This document shows positions 12,140 to 22,262 of a stretch of DNA of 64,000 bases, piece by piece (the stretch's first letter is position 1; each line of letters opens with the position of its first letter). The notes below the pieces were generated by a model. It was not told where the DNA came from. It searched no databases and saw nothing but the letters and a program-made list of their open reading frames with translations. Source of the DNA: Pipra filicauda (lineage: Eukaryota; Chordata; Aves; Passeriformes; Pipridae); assembly GCF_003945595.2 (NCBI RefSeq), contig NW_024104429.1, forward strand, positions 310,001-374,000. Reading direction: 5' to 3'. A program made the position numbers and the translations under genes.

Positions 12140-12643
12140 TGTTTGAGGCACCTCAAGTCCTGGAGGCAGTTCTGGGTCCCTCAGACAAGAGAGACATGGA
12201 GGGGCTGGAGCGTGTCCAGGGAAGGGAACGGAGCTGGGGAAGGGGCTGGAGCAGCAGGAGAGGCTGAGGGAGCTGGGGGGGCTCAGCCTGGAGAAAAGGA
12301 GGCTCAGGGGGGACCTTCTGGTTCTCTGCAACTCCCTGACAGGAGGGAGGAGTCAGGGGGGAGTTGAGCTCTGCTCCCAGGGAACAAGGGACAGGATGAG
12401 AGGAAATGGTCTCAAGTTGTGCCAGGGGAGGTTTAGGTTGGATATTGGGAACAATTCCTTCATGGAAAGGGTTGTCCAGCCCTGGCACAGCTGCCCAGGG
12501 CAGTGGTGGAGTCCTCATCCCTGAAGGGATTTAAAAGCCATGTGGATGTGGCACTTGGGGACATGGCTCAGTGGTGGCCTTGGCAATGCTGGACTCAATG
12601 ACCTTAAAGGTCTTTTCTAACCTAAATGATTCTGCAATTCTAA
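12140..12643 (+). mobile_element. CR1 LINE 3' fragment, sense (one of the longer copies)
   Basis: It extends about 500 bp and includes the more 5' CR1 blocks 'ggaggggctggagcgtgtcc', 'gagctgggggggctcagcc' and 'gggacaggatgagaggaaat'. It continues to 'aatgaccttaaaggtctttt' and the terminal 'gattctgcaattct'. The 144-codon frame across its start is repeat-derived, as is the opposite 121-codon frame. Confidence 0.93.
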
Positions 12644-15600
12644 GAGCCTCTTGAGAGACAACATCTATGCAGTGCAACTCTGTGCCAGGGGGATGTCTCT
12701 GCAAAGAGATGGATCTTGGAGCTGAGGAGTGGCAGAAGAGGTGGTTTGGTCCTTCTGGCAGCTACACACTGCTCCTTGTTTCTCTGGCTGGGATGGCCTT
12801 GTGCTGTGAAACATCCTCTCCTTTGTGCTTATTGTTTGTAATAATGTGGTTCTTTGCCTGCTGAAAACTCTAAAAACTTGTTGACACAAAAATGATGCTC
12901 CTTCCTATTGCATTCAAGAGAGAATTTCAGGAGAGAGGCTCTCAAATTTTAAAAGAAAGGATTTTTGTGGTTTCTTAGGTTTGCAGCCATCCATGAGTGA
13001 GGGCCCAGAGCACATTGACCTGTATCTCCAAAAGTCCTCCCCTGCTCCATGTTTTCCATTAGAAACAGCAGCACCAAGCTCCTAAATCCAGGTACCAGCA
13101 GCACCAGTGAAGCAGAGGACTGGAAGCAGAGTCAGCAGCAAGGTCCAGGTATTAGAGCTGAGCTTCATTTTCCCAGTAAACTGAACTGGAACGCTTAGAC
13201 ACAGGAGTTCCCTCTATTTGCACACTGAGATGTGGATGGGTACCTTAGGGAACACGGAATATCAAGGCTCACCCACACAGAAATACCACAGGGACTTTGA
13301 TTTAGAAGCCAAACCGGTTTGTTTGTTCAGTGAGGCCCATGACACCAGCTCTTAGCAGGGCTCTGCCAACACTTGACATTTATTAAAGCCACAGCTCAGC
13401 GAGTGATGTAATCACCTGGGCATTTCCATTTTCATTTTCAGCAAGTCCAAAGTAAAGCCTAAATAAAGTAAATTTTTTTCACCAAAGATTACTAATTTAT
13501 TTCTTTTTTTAGCACTTCCTTTGAGAAGTGCTTAACCATTCATAGCACACTTCAATAACCACTTAGCTGAAGGTACTCGGGTTACATCCACAAAGTCGCC
13601 AAAAATGCTGTTTTGTTCTTTTTGTCCCGTAATTTTTAGTGTATGATAAACAATACCTAGTAGGCACAAAGCAAAAAGGAGCTCCCAGGTATTCCCCTCT
13701 CTCTGATAACCTGTGCTAATGAGTTTCTTGCCATTTTAGATAAAATATGCTTAAAAGAAATCCCATCTCCTCTCCTAACAACCACAAGCCCCGAGCCCAG
13801 ACAAAACCCTGGGAAGGGCCAAGTGAGGGTTGTGACAGGATCAGTGGGAATCCTTTGCCCAAATTCAGGGTGTCAGTACCCCATCTGTGTCTCCAGTGTT
13901 TTGGGAGCCATGGGAAAGTTGAGAGCATCCCTTTGCTCTCCCAGTTGCACCCCGAAGGAGCTGGTCCAGGGGAACCGATGCCACCAGGCGACGGGTGCTC
14001 ATGCAGGAGGCAGAAGTACCCCCCTGTGCCCAGCTCTACCCTTAAAAGCAGCAGGAGAAAAGTAGGAAATAAGGAGAGAAAAAGGGACCATGACAATTAG
14101 AGCTGATTTTGTTTTGCTCCATAGCCACCGGGTGTCACTCTCGCCTGTGGAGACAGAAAGGAATTTTTGGTCGCTGATAAAATCCCCATTTCATCAATAA
14201 TCCTGCAGCTCCCAGTGGTGACAGCATCATCCCTGTTTATCATAATTTCCCAGGTTTCCACGTCAAATCATCACCAACTCATTAAATCCGGGGGGACCTG
14301 GAACTGGCATTTTAGCCTGAGGTGTTATTTGCTAAACACAGGCAAAACATATTAAATTATTTTTATTAGCATTAGTGTAAATGCAGCTAGAAAATTTAGA
14401 TCTGGGTTTGGATTAGGAGCTTGGCCGGTTTCTGGATCACTAGGACATGCCTTGAAGCTTCTGGAGAGAGGGAAGGTGAAGACAGAAAGTGTGGATGGGT
14501 GAAAAAGCCCAAAAATGTGGTTTTTGCAGGAGAGCAGGAAGAACATTATTCAGCAGGTGAAGCTGTAACACATTCCAGGCTTTGAAGTCAAGGCAGATCC
14601 TGAGTCTCAGAAGTACCAGGAGATAAAGTGAGGTGATAAAGGCTGCAAACATTACACAAGTCTCTAAATATGCATTTTTCAGAGTATCAGTGATTACCAT
14701 TGTGTTGGGGGTTTTTGCTTTTCTAAGATAACAAACTTGTCCTGCAACTGCTAAAGGTACTCTCCTGCTGAAGGTGTATTTTTCAGGTTCTCTAGAGATT
14801 CTCCATTTGCTCCAAAAGACAGAAAATCTATTTTGTTTTCATACAAATGAAATCCAGTGTTGAATGTTTATCTGAGGAAAAAAACCCACACCAATAAAAT
14901 GCAACATGAACGGGTAAAACCAGTCGCTTTCGCTGTATCAGCAAACTGAACACATGATAAGAATAATACAGATTTTTAGTCAATAAAATGAGAAAATTCT
15001 CATCAGGGGCCTCATTCTGCCACCACGTAAATTGCTAATATTACCTGGCCCTGTATTGCTGCCAGAGGTAGGAATTTGTACTGAAATCCTACAGCTATAA
15101 TAATAAGGAATTTCACTGCTATAAACAGGGCACATGGGATTTATGGGGAACTCAGAGCCTGGTTATCCATTTGGGATCCCCTCTGGATACTATAGGGAAG
15201 AGCATCATGTCCTGTGAAATTAATGACGAGGACTTTGAACTTTGGAATGACTTTAAAAATGTAGAGATGTCTAGAAAAAGTTTGGTTTAGGCTTTACTCT
15301 GTTATAATCTACTACAAGAGGATGTCAAGGCTTCATTTGTTTACCTGTTCACAGTGAGGGCAGGAGGTCACGTACAAATTCCTTCAAAAATCCATCTCGG
15401 GATCAGGAAATTTCACAGCTACAAATTACCTTGGAAACAATCAATCCTTCCATTTTACAAAGTTCCCACTAAAATAAGAAAGCCCAGAAAGCGCTTTGCA
15501 AATATTAATGTGAGTTTCCCAAACCTGCACATTTGCACAAAGAGTTGTGTGAGAAATTTCAGCAATTTCTTTAAAAATAAACAAATAAATAAATAAAATT

Positions 15601-17295
15601 TTAATACCAAGCAGAATTTTGACACAACTGATTTGGAGAAATTGATTTGCTGCTTTATCCAGATTTTTTTTGGCCTGTTCTTAATATTGATTTCCCTCGG
15701 TGCTTTCTTCCTCAATTACAGTTGAAATAATTTTATGACAAACTTGTCTTCTGTTTTGGCCTATAAGTGCCTACAAATTTCTGTATATAGAAATACATTT
15801 ATATATTCATATCTTTAGGTTGAAAAGCGAGATAAAACTGAAGACAAAATTCACATATCAGAATAAAACTCGTTACCCCAGGGACTGGACAAAACAAAAA
15901 TCTCTGGAAAATGTACAGCAGCAACAGGTTTTCTTTTTTAAATGCTTCACCAAACATTTTCATATCAAGGATCTGAGCACTGAAGGTGCCAAAGAGCTGC
16001 TGGATGCCCTGAATCCTTCCCAGTTTGTGAGTGGGACCGTCCCAGCGATGCTCAGCTTCTTGCAAAGGAGTTAAGAGTTTGGATACAACTAACTAAATAA
16101 TTGTAAGATACTCTTTTAGCTTTGTGAGGCCTGAATGATTCATGGGCAGAAAGTAGGTCTGCAGCAAATTCATAATTGATGCGTCTCTTCTGATGCGCAG
16201 TCAAACAAATGGAAAAATGGATTTAGAACACACTGGATTTGTTGTTTGGAAGAAGAGACATTCAAAAGACCGTCATGTTTTCTGGCTTGTCCTGAGATAC
16301 AATTCTATCTGGATGACGTGAGAGCTAAAACATTCATATCTTCATCCAGAGAAAAACAGAAGTCAACTCCCTCCTCGACAGGCTGGTGATCCACACATCC
16401 CGGGCATCCCAGGACACGTGAAATCACTTTGGCTTGGTTATTTCTAAACAAAATCATTCAAAAATCAGTTGCTTAAAAAAAATAATGAGATGAAGGACCT
16501 GTTTTTCTCTCCTCCACGTCCCCGTTTAATCGATGCTGCGACCAGGTGGGTACAGCAATAACTGTGGCATCAACCCGATGAAAACAGTGTTGCATTCAGA
16601 AACTCGATAAATGAATGGGAGGGACAAGCAGTGCCTCCCCCCCAAGGATGTTTTGTTAATTAAATTAGCATTTAAATAGCCAGAGCTAATCTGGGAAGTC
16701 AGCCCCTCATTACAGTAACTAGGAAGGGGGAAAAGAGCCGGAGACAATTCCCTACAAGATGGGGTTAAGTTGGCGTTTCACAAACTATTTGCCCAGCCTG
16801 TCCCTCCCAAGTGAAAGCTGCCACCCCCCCTCTCTTTCCTCCCAGCATAATTAGCATGTTCCAGTGCTGTGAATGGAAACAATATCCTCCCTCCAAGCTG
16901 TGCCCCTCCAGGGAGATGCTTCCCACAGATTGTGAAACCCTGAGCCAGGGAAAGGGCTTGTCGGGGAATTCACAGTGGGGTAATTACACTGAGGTACCTT
17001 GTGCCAGTGCAAGAGAAGCTGCATTGCTGTAATTCATTGCAGGAAGCAGGGCCTTGAATAGAGGAGGAGTCCAGAGGCAGGACTGCAGAGAGCCAGCAGA
17101 ATTTATTGCTCCTGCACATCTTCCCAGAGATCCCATCAAAAGTATCAAAACTGAGATGGTTCCTTGGGCCCTAAGGATGTCTCGATCTTTGAAGAAGTTT
17201 GCAGAAAGTAGCAACGATTACACGTGAATCTGGTTTCTCTCTGGCTGCTAGAACTGAAGGAAGGCTCAAAGGGTGATTTTTTGGATCTTAAAATA
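12644..17295. other. 4.6 kb of single-copy-looking intergenic DNA
   Basis: This is the longest CR1-free stretch upstream of the gene. It holds an (AAAT)n-like patch at about 15571-15598. Open frames such as 13747-14100 (117 codons), 15820-16074 (84 codons) and 13716-14096 on the minus strand have no recognisable domains and overlap on opposite strands. The lack of repeats makes it a place to look for conserved non-coding elements, but conservation cannot be judged from one sequence. Confidence 0.45.
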
Positions 17296-17369
17296 AATTC
17301 TTCATTCCAGGCAGAAAGATTAATTCTTCATTCCAGGTAGAAAAATTAATTCTTCATTCCAAGTAGAAA
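17296..17369. repeat. 26-bp tandem repeat, about 2.8 copies
   Basis: The unit 'TTCTTCATTCCAGG' starts at 17298, 17324 and 17350, giving a period of exactly 26 bases. The rest of each unit is a diverging 'cagaaagattaa' or 'tagaaaaattaa' segment. This is a small direct tandem array and not a CRISPR, because the units abut with no spacers. Confidence 0.9.
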
Positions 17370-18689
17370 ACTGGAGCAAAACTTGTAAGAATTGTATAAT
17401 TGCATTTGTTACTGTCCACTTAAAACAGCTTCTTTGGAATAAATAAAAAGGTTATATAAAATACATTCCCTGAAAGATTTACTGTTAAATTTTACATAAA
17501 ATCAATGATAACTGAGACAAGAGAGGAGATGCAGGAGGAAGAACTGGATTTGGGTGACACCTGCTCTGCCCAGCTGTACCCACATCTGGCAATGGGTTTT
17601 ATCCCATGTCTTTAAATCAAATTCCAGGTGACTCAACCTTCTGTAAAAGAGACCCACCCTCCCCTTGCTGCTGGTGGTGTCCAGCTGTGAAACGGGAACT
17701 ATATTTATCTCCCCTGAGAATAACTGGGTTTCAGAAAACGTTGGTGAAGTTTGTGGAGGCCCCAGCTGGAAAATACCACAAGAAGTTCAAAGCTGGGTTT
17801 CATCCTGTAATTGGATCCTCAAGTTCACAAGTGCAAGGACCAACTGTGCAGCCTGGAAGCGGGATGTTCCCACTCCCAACAAGAAACCCTCCACAGCTTG
17901 GGGCTGTGGGGCTGGAGAGCAGATTCTTTCTCCTGCTACAGATAAAAACACATTTTCTGCTTCAAGCTTTTGCCACTCTGCTTGGTCTGACCTATTATTT
18001 AATTTTTTTTTAAACTTCAAGACATCTTCCCAACCCTCCTGCTCACTTGAGATGCTCTTAAGAACATGGACATTAATCTCAGTGTGACTTAAATGCCAGC
18101 TTAATATTTGTTTTCTCTCTGCCTTGACAAGATACTCTTCAGGCCGGGCAGGAATGAAATGATAAATATTAAGTGCAGTTCCCCTGGGCAAAAAGTGCTA
18201 CCTGCCGAAATCTTATCTCAAAACCATTGGAAATGTGTTATTTTTTTTACTTCTGTCACAAAACCTCGTTGGACATTGAAAGGCCAAAGGGCTACAATTC
18301 TGAATTTGTTTTATTTCCTGTCCTTGCTGGAATCTGGCCTTTCAAAATAACATAGAGAGAATCCTTGTTTTGAACTAAAATAGCAGCTGCAAGGCTTTTC
18401 AACCATGACCATTTAAATGAGGGTTTGGGGTTTTTTTGCATCTTTGCATTACGGTTTCGTTCTCGGTCTTTGCTGTGGTTGAACTGTTGATCTGTCTAAT
18501 GGGGATAAATGGTAATATTGTTTATTGTTCAAACTGTCTCAGATTATTCCTGTTGAGCTTTTTTAGCGAGCTGTCTTTGCTGAGTGAATAGCACCAGACA
18601 CGTCAATGATAGTCAGGGGTGGCTCTGTGAAACCAGAGCCAGATATCACCAAAACCCACATCTGTATGTTGGGTTATGGTCTGTGAGGG
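17370..18689. other. Intergenic DNA, nothing recognised
   Basis: Frames at 17606-18013 (+, 135 codons), 17665-18087 (+, 140 codons) and 17787-18191 (-, 134 codons) overlap each other. They have low-complexity or no recognisable content. No exon or RNA gene is supported. Confidence 0.45.
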
Positions 18690-19180
18690 TTCTCTGGGGT
18701 CCTCAGCACAGGAAGGTCATGGACCTATTGGAGCAAAACCAGAGGAGGCCCCGGAGATGCTCCGAGGGCTGGAGCCCCTCTGCTCTGGAGCCAGGCTGGG
18801 AGAGCTGGGGGGGTTCACCTGGAGAAGAGAAGGATACAGGGAGACCTCAGAGCCCCTTCCAGTGCCTAAAGGGGCCCCAGGAGAGCTGGAGAGGGACTTT
18901 GGACAAGGGCCTGGAGGGACAGGACAAGGGGGAATGGCTTCACATTGACAAAAGGTGGGGTTGGATGGAATACTGGGAAGGAATTCTTGGCTGGTGAGGC
19001 CCTGGCAGAGATTGCCCAGAGAAGCTGTGGCTGCCCCATCCCTGGAAGTGCTCAAGGCCAGGTTGGATGGGGCTTGGAGCAACCTGGGCTAGTGGAAGGT
19101 GTCCTTGTCCATTGCAGGCGGTTGGAACTGGATGATCTTTAAGGTCCCTTCCAACCCAAACCATTCTGTGATTCTATGAT
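18690..19180 (+). mobile_element. CR1 LINE 3' fragment, sense (first of three in a row)
   Basis: It starts at 'ctctggggtcctcagcacag' and 'aagaggaggccccggagatg'-like sequence. It continues through 'ttggactttgg' and 'gagaagctgtggctgcccc', and ends with 'ccattctgtgattctatgat'. It is followed directly, in the same direction, by two further CR1 pieces. Confidence 0.93.
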
Positions 19181-19314
19181 ATTCCAGAACCGTCTGGACA
19201 TAATCCTGTGCTGTGTGTCCTAAGATGAATCTGCTTGAGCAGGGAAGTTGGACCAGATGACCCCCTCTTGCCCCTTCCAAACTGACCGATTCTGGGATTC
19301 TCTGATTCTCTGAT
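19181..19314 (+). mobile_element. CR1 LINE 3' fragment, sense (second of three)
   Basis: Blocks: 'aaccgtctggacataatcc', 'ctgcttgagcagggaagttg', 'gaccagatgaccccctc' and the terminal 'gattctgggattctctgatt'. This is a different CR1 subfamily from its neighbour (the 'ctgcttgagcagggggttgg' type). It abuts the previous copy's terminal repeat, which suggests insertion next to or into an older copy. Confidence 0.85.
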
Positions 19315-19317
19315 CAG

Positions 19318-19486
19318 ACATCGGAAGGGGCTGCCCAGGGAGGTGGTGGAGTCCCCATCCCTGGAGTTGTTCAAGGAATGACTGGACGTGGCATTTAGTG
19401 CCACAGTGGAGTTGACAAGGTGGTGATCGGTCACAGGTTGGACTCGATTACCTCAGAGGGCTTTTCCAACCTGACTGATTCTGGGA
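19318..19486 (+). mobile_element. CR1 LINE 3' fragment, sense (third of three), abutting the promoter
   Basis: Blocks: 'ggaaggggctgcccagggag', 'gaatgactggacgtggc' and 'cacaggttggactcgatta', ending 'ctgactgattctggga' at about 19486. Its 3' end lies about 44 bp upstream of the first ZNF143-type motif of the KIF13B promoter. Confidence 0.9.
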
Positions 19487-19529
19487 CGCAGCCAGTCTGC
19501 TTCCCACCCAGGCGGGGACACAGGGAAGA

Positions 19530-19548
19530 ACTACATCTCCCAGCGCGC
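19530..19548 (+). promoter_or_regulatory. ZNF143/THAP11-type motif (SBS, ACTACAnnTCCCAGnnnGC)
   Basis: The 19 bases ACTACATCTCCCAGCGCGC fit the well-known vertebrate promoter motif bound by ZNF143 (Staf) and co-occupied by THAP11/HCFC1. The motif is typical of TATA-less CpG-island promoters near the start site. A second copy lies in inverted orientation 46 bp downstream. Confidence 0.8.
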
Positions 19549-19593
19549 ACCGCGGCGGCCCGCCGGGAGCAGGGAGGCGTGGCGCGGCCCGGT

Positions 19594-19612
19594 GCACGCC
19601 GGGAGTTGTAGT
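19594..19612 (-). promoter_or_regulatory. Second ZNF143/THAP11-type motif, inverted
   Basis: Read on the minus strand this is ACTACAACTCCCGGCGTGC, again 19 bases with the ACTACAnnTCCC core; the A of CCCAG is replaced by G. It faces the copy at 19530-19548 with 45 bases between them. Such inverted pairs can support bidirectional initiation, but no opposite gene is visible in the window. Confidence 0.75.
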
Positions 19613-19621
19613 CCCGGCGGA

Positions 19622-19626
19622 ATTGG
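19622..19626 (-). promoter_or_regulatory. Inverted CCAAT box (possible NF-Y site)
   Basis: ATTGG on the + strand (CCAAT on the minus strand) lies ten bases after the second ZNF143-type motif, in the flank 'cggaattggcccgg'. NF-Y sites in this inverted form are common 50-100 bp upstream of start sites in CpG-island promoters. The core is short, so confidence is moderate. Confidence 0.5.
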
Positions 19627-19732
19627 CCCGGCGCGGCACCTCCCTCCGCGCCGCTCCTCCCCGTGCCCGGCTCTCCCTCCGCAGACGGAAGCCGGGCAGG
19701 GACGAGGGAGCCGGGAAAGCTGGAGCGGCAGG

Positions 19733-19787
19733 ATGGGGGACTCCAAAGTGAAGGTGGCGGTGCGCGTCCGCCCCATGAACCGGCGAG
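19733..19787 (+). CDS. KIF13B: KIF13B coding exon 1 (start of kinesin motor domain)
   Basis: KIF13B is a kinesin-3 motor that walks toward microtubule plus ends. It carries cargoes such as DLG1 and phosphoinositide-binding adaptor complexes in neurons and polarised cells. This exon encodes the first 18 residues, MGDSKVKVAVRVRPMNRR, plus the first base of codon 19. Residues 5-14 are the beta-1 strand of the motor head, and the RVRP at 11-14 is the conserved kinesin R-x-R-P motif that contacts the adenine of ATP. The start codon has A at -3 and G at +4, a strong vertebrate context, and sits inside a CpG island. The exon ends at 19787 with donor GTGAGA, leaving phase 1. The paralogue KIF13A has a very similar N-terminus, but the second residue (G versus S) and exon 2 favour KIF13B. 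The product is partial: a full KIF13B has about 1,800 residues. Confidence 0.94.
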
Positions 19788-19867
19788 GTGAGACCCTCCT
19801 TCCTCAGCGAACCCCCCGTTCCCTTCTCCTTCCCGAGAGCAACGCGGGACCCGGGGGTGCCAATCCA

Positions 19868-19899
19868 TAGGGACAGGTGTCCGTAGGGACAGGTGTGCC
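19868..19899. repeat. 16-bp direct repeat, two copies
   Basis: TAGGGACAGGTGT occurs at 19868 and again at 19884, a period of 16 bases, in the CpG-rich start of intron 1. It is a small local duplication with no evident function. Confidence 0.8.
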
Positions 19900-19928
19900 C
19901 GAGGGTGGGTGTATCGGGGTGTGAGCAT

Positions 19929-19961
19929 GTGTATTTATTTGTTCATTATAAATAAATACAC
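19929..19961. repeat. Perfect 12-bp inverted repeat with 9-nt loop
   Basis: GTGTATTTATTT (19929-19940) and AAATAAATACAC (19950-19961) are exact reverse complements separated by nine bases. The hairpin lies about 140 nt after the exon 1 donor site and is an AT-rich island within the CpG island. It could form in the nascent transcript; function is unknown. Confidence 0.85.
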
Positions 19962-20360
19962 CCTGTATAGGCACGGGTGGGTCCGTGAGCGAAGCCGCGC
20001 TGCGCTCGCCCCCCTCTCCTGCCGTCCCTTCTCTTAAATCTTCATAGTTTTGTGGCTTTTCTTTTCTCTCCTTGCGCACTTCACCCCTTCTCCACACCTC
20101 CTGCACCTGCTTTACAGCCGGGCTGTGCCCGGTTCCCGCTGGGAAAGCCCTTCCTTCTTCCTGCTTTGGGGTTTTGGGGGAAAAATTCCTCTTTTTCTGT
20201 ATTTTGCCCCGTGTTAATCCATCCCGTCGCTCTCCAGCCCCTATTCCTGCCCCTCGGCGCTTGAGTGGGACGGATTTAACCCGATGACAGTGACACAGGG
20301 GCAAAAACAAGAAGGAAAATGGAGAAAAGGAAGCGTGAATTGACAAGAGAATATTTTTTT

Positions 20361-20403
20361 GTTGTTGTTGCTGGGTTGTTGGTGGTTTTTCCCCCCCCCC
20401 CCC
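20361..20403. repeat. GTT-rich tract followed by C13 homopolymer
   Basis: A GTT-repeat-like patch (about 20361-20386) is followed by T5 and then 13 consecutive C residues at 20391-20403. Low complexity; probably polymorphic in length and a possible assembly weak point. Confidence 0.9.
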
Positions 20404-20753
20404 TCCACGAAACTTGCCTAAGGGTTATGTTAATCAGACCGTGGTCTGGGCAGCTGTTTAAATGTTTATTACTTGTCTTAATTAGAAAAACTTGCTCTGG
20501 ATGATGGGGAAGTGAGTATGAAAAGGCAGCTTCAGCCAAGGAATGGGAAGGTGAAGAAGGCAAAAATCCAAGAAACGTGTAGGGTGGCTTCCCCCCCCTA
20601 TTCTCACAGGAGTATGCCAATAATTCCTTTTGGGGAAAGGGAATCCAGTGAAGTCAGTTTAATAGCTGAAGCAAAAAACAGGAGGGAGGGGGGAAACCCT
20701 TTATCTTCTACGTGATCTGAAACAAAGTAACTTTTTAATTCTTTTCAATTGGG

Positions 20754-20767
20754 AAAAAAAAAAAAAA
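20754..20767. repeat. A14 homopolymer
   Basis: Fourteen consecutive A residues in intron 1. No SINE or processed-pseudogene body is recognisable upstream of it, so it is treated as simple low complexity. Confidence 0.9.
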
Positions 20768-21171
20768 GGTTAAATATTGAATACAGAGTTTCCATACCTT
20801 ACAAAACGACAGCAGGGGAACGTTCTTGGAGTTCACAAGAGCTCTGGAGTCCCACTTCCAGAAAAAAAGATGGAGTTGATGTCTTTACAGTCTGGTGGGT
20901 TAGGGATATTTTGACCAAAACCTGCATTTTGTTAAACCTCAAGTCTCAGCTCTCAAAACTGAGGAGGGACCCATCCTTGTGGAGAATTGCTTGGAGGAAG
21001 TGGAGTGACAGCGTGGAAGAGTTGGTGGAAGCTGGGAGAGCAGCTGGAAGGTGGTGCCTGGTTTCAGTGACAGACGTGGGCTTTCCTCTTGCTCATGTCC
21101 CTTTCCTGTCATAGGTCATTTCCTTGGCTGTGCCCCAGGCACCTTCTGACTGGTTTACCCCCGGGATTAGA

Positions 21172-21262
21172 CAGTAATTCCAGTGGGAAGGGACCTCTGG
21201 AGGTCTCTGGTCCAACGCACTGCTCAGAGCAGGCCAAATGAGATGAGGTTGCACAGGGCCTC
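21172..21262 (-). mobile_element. CR1 LINE 3' fragment, antisense, diverged
   Basis: 'cagtgggaagggacctctgg', 'aggtctctggtccaac', 'ctgctcagagcaggccaaat' and 'gaggttgcacagggcc' match the CR1 subfamily with a 'ctgctcagagcagggtc' block. The terminal repeat is eroded. Confidence 0.75.
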
Positions 21263-21465
21263 CTTCACTGGAGCTGTGAATCCCCAGGGATGACTAATGC
21301 ACCTCTCCCTCCCAAGTATATCCTACATCTGTTCCATCCTGAGTTTGTCCATGTGTCTGATTCCAGCCAGGGACTCAGTTCTGCAGGAAATATATGTGGG
21401 CAAGAAGTAAGGGAAGTAAAGGAATCTGGGAGAAGGGAAGATTGTATCTTGTTATCTGAGCTATT

Positions 21466-21535
21466 TCATGGAATCAGAGAATATCCTGAATTGAAAGAGA
21501 CCTACAAGGACCATTGAAGTCCAACTTCTGGCTCT
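21466..21535 (-). mobile_element. CR1 LINE 3' terminal fragment, antisense
   Basis: 'catggaatcagagaatatcc' followed by 'tgaattgaaagagacctac' and 'aaggaccattgaagtccaac' is the 3' end of a CR1 of the 'atcctgagttggaagggacc' type. It is only about 70 bases long. Confidence 0.82.
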
Positions 21536-22247
21536 GTTTTATTCTCTCTAAACTTAACAATGTTATGGGCTGGAGGGGATGGCTGAGCCCTGGTTGTTAG
21601 GAGGTTGATCCAGGAGGGAGAGACATTTGTGTATCAGTCCTTGGTGCTCATCAGAGGGAAGAGGGACATGAACCCTTCACTCTTGGCACATTTCTTGGCA
21701 GTTTGCAGCTATTAATCATCCTGTTATTTGTAAGTGATACCTAAATCCATTTAAGTCTAGCCTAAAAGATCAATGTCTTTTTCTCTCTCAAACAACCAAA
21801 ATGTCCTGGAACTGAGTTTTTTCCCAGCAGATTGTCACAGTCAGGTCTTAACAACTGTTAGCTCCATGTAGTATTTCTGATGCTCCTAGAATTTATACAA
21901 ATAAACACTGATATCAAGGCTACTATTTTTCTTACCCGTTTAATCTGAAATTTAAGAATTTGTGCAACTGATTCTCTGAAGAGTCATCCACTTTTGAGGC
22001 TTCCGTGGCTCTGCTTTTTTAACAGGCTTTGAGGCCAGAGGCAGCTTTCCTGGAAGCTCTCTCATGCATACTTTGTTCTGAGCAGTATTTGTATGAAGTT
22101 CTGGGGCTTTGGACCTGAAGCAAGTATTTGTTTTCTTCAGGATCACGAGTAATGTTCTTTCCTTCCCTCTGCACCAAAGGGCTTAACATTGCAAACCTGT
22201 CAGACTGTGGAAACTTAAGCTTTGAAATATTCTCAGTGTTTACTTGT

Positions 22248-22262
22248 GGTGGTGGTGGTGGT
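22248..22262. repeat. (GGT)5 microsatellite
   Basis: Five GGT units in intron 1, followed by TTGTC. Simple sequence with no further inference. Confidence 0.85.

Larger units (their letters stand above)
19495..20050. promoter_or_regulatory. KIF13B: CpG-island promoter of KIF13B
   Basis: The base composition changes abruptly after the last CR1 fragment to very high G+C with dense CpG, heaviest about 19540-19860. It surrounds coding exon 1 and fades around 20.0 kb. No TATA box is visible. Core-promoter-type elements lie at 19510-19626 (a GGCGGG box, two ZNF143-type motifs, a GGCGTGG KLF-like box and an inverted CCAAT). The transcription start is therefore likely between about 19630 and 19710, giving a short 5' UTR; this is inferred because start sites cannot be read directly. 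The 165-codon minus-strand frame over this region (19431-19928) is an effect of high G+C and not a gene. Confidence 0.85.

Noticed and set aside
15820..16074. 84-codon + strand ORF with a protein-like C-terminus
   Set aside because: It has no recognisable family, splice signal or promoter context, and its N-terminal half is low-complexity K/T/Q-rich. Chance is more likely.
17296..17369. CRISPR-like array
   Set aside because: The units abut with no spacers and the genome is vertebrate. It is a simple tandem repeat.
19431..19928. 165-codon minus-strand ORF over the promoter
   Set aside because: It arises from high G+C, runs from the CR1 fragment through the CpG island and across exon 1, is rich in R, P and G, and has no recognisable domain.
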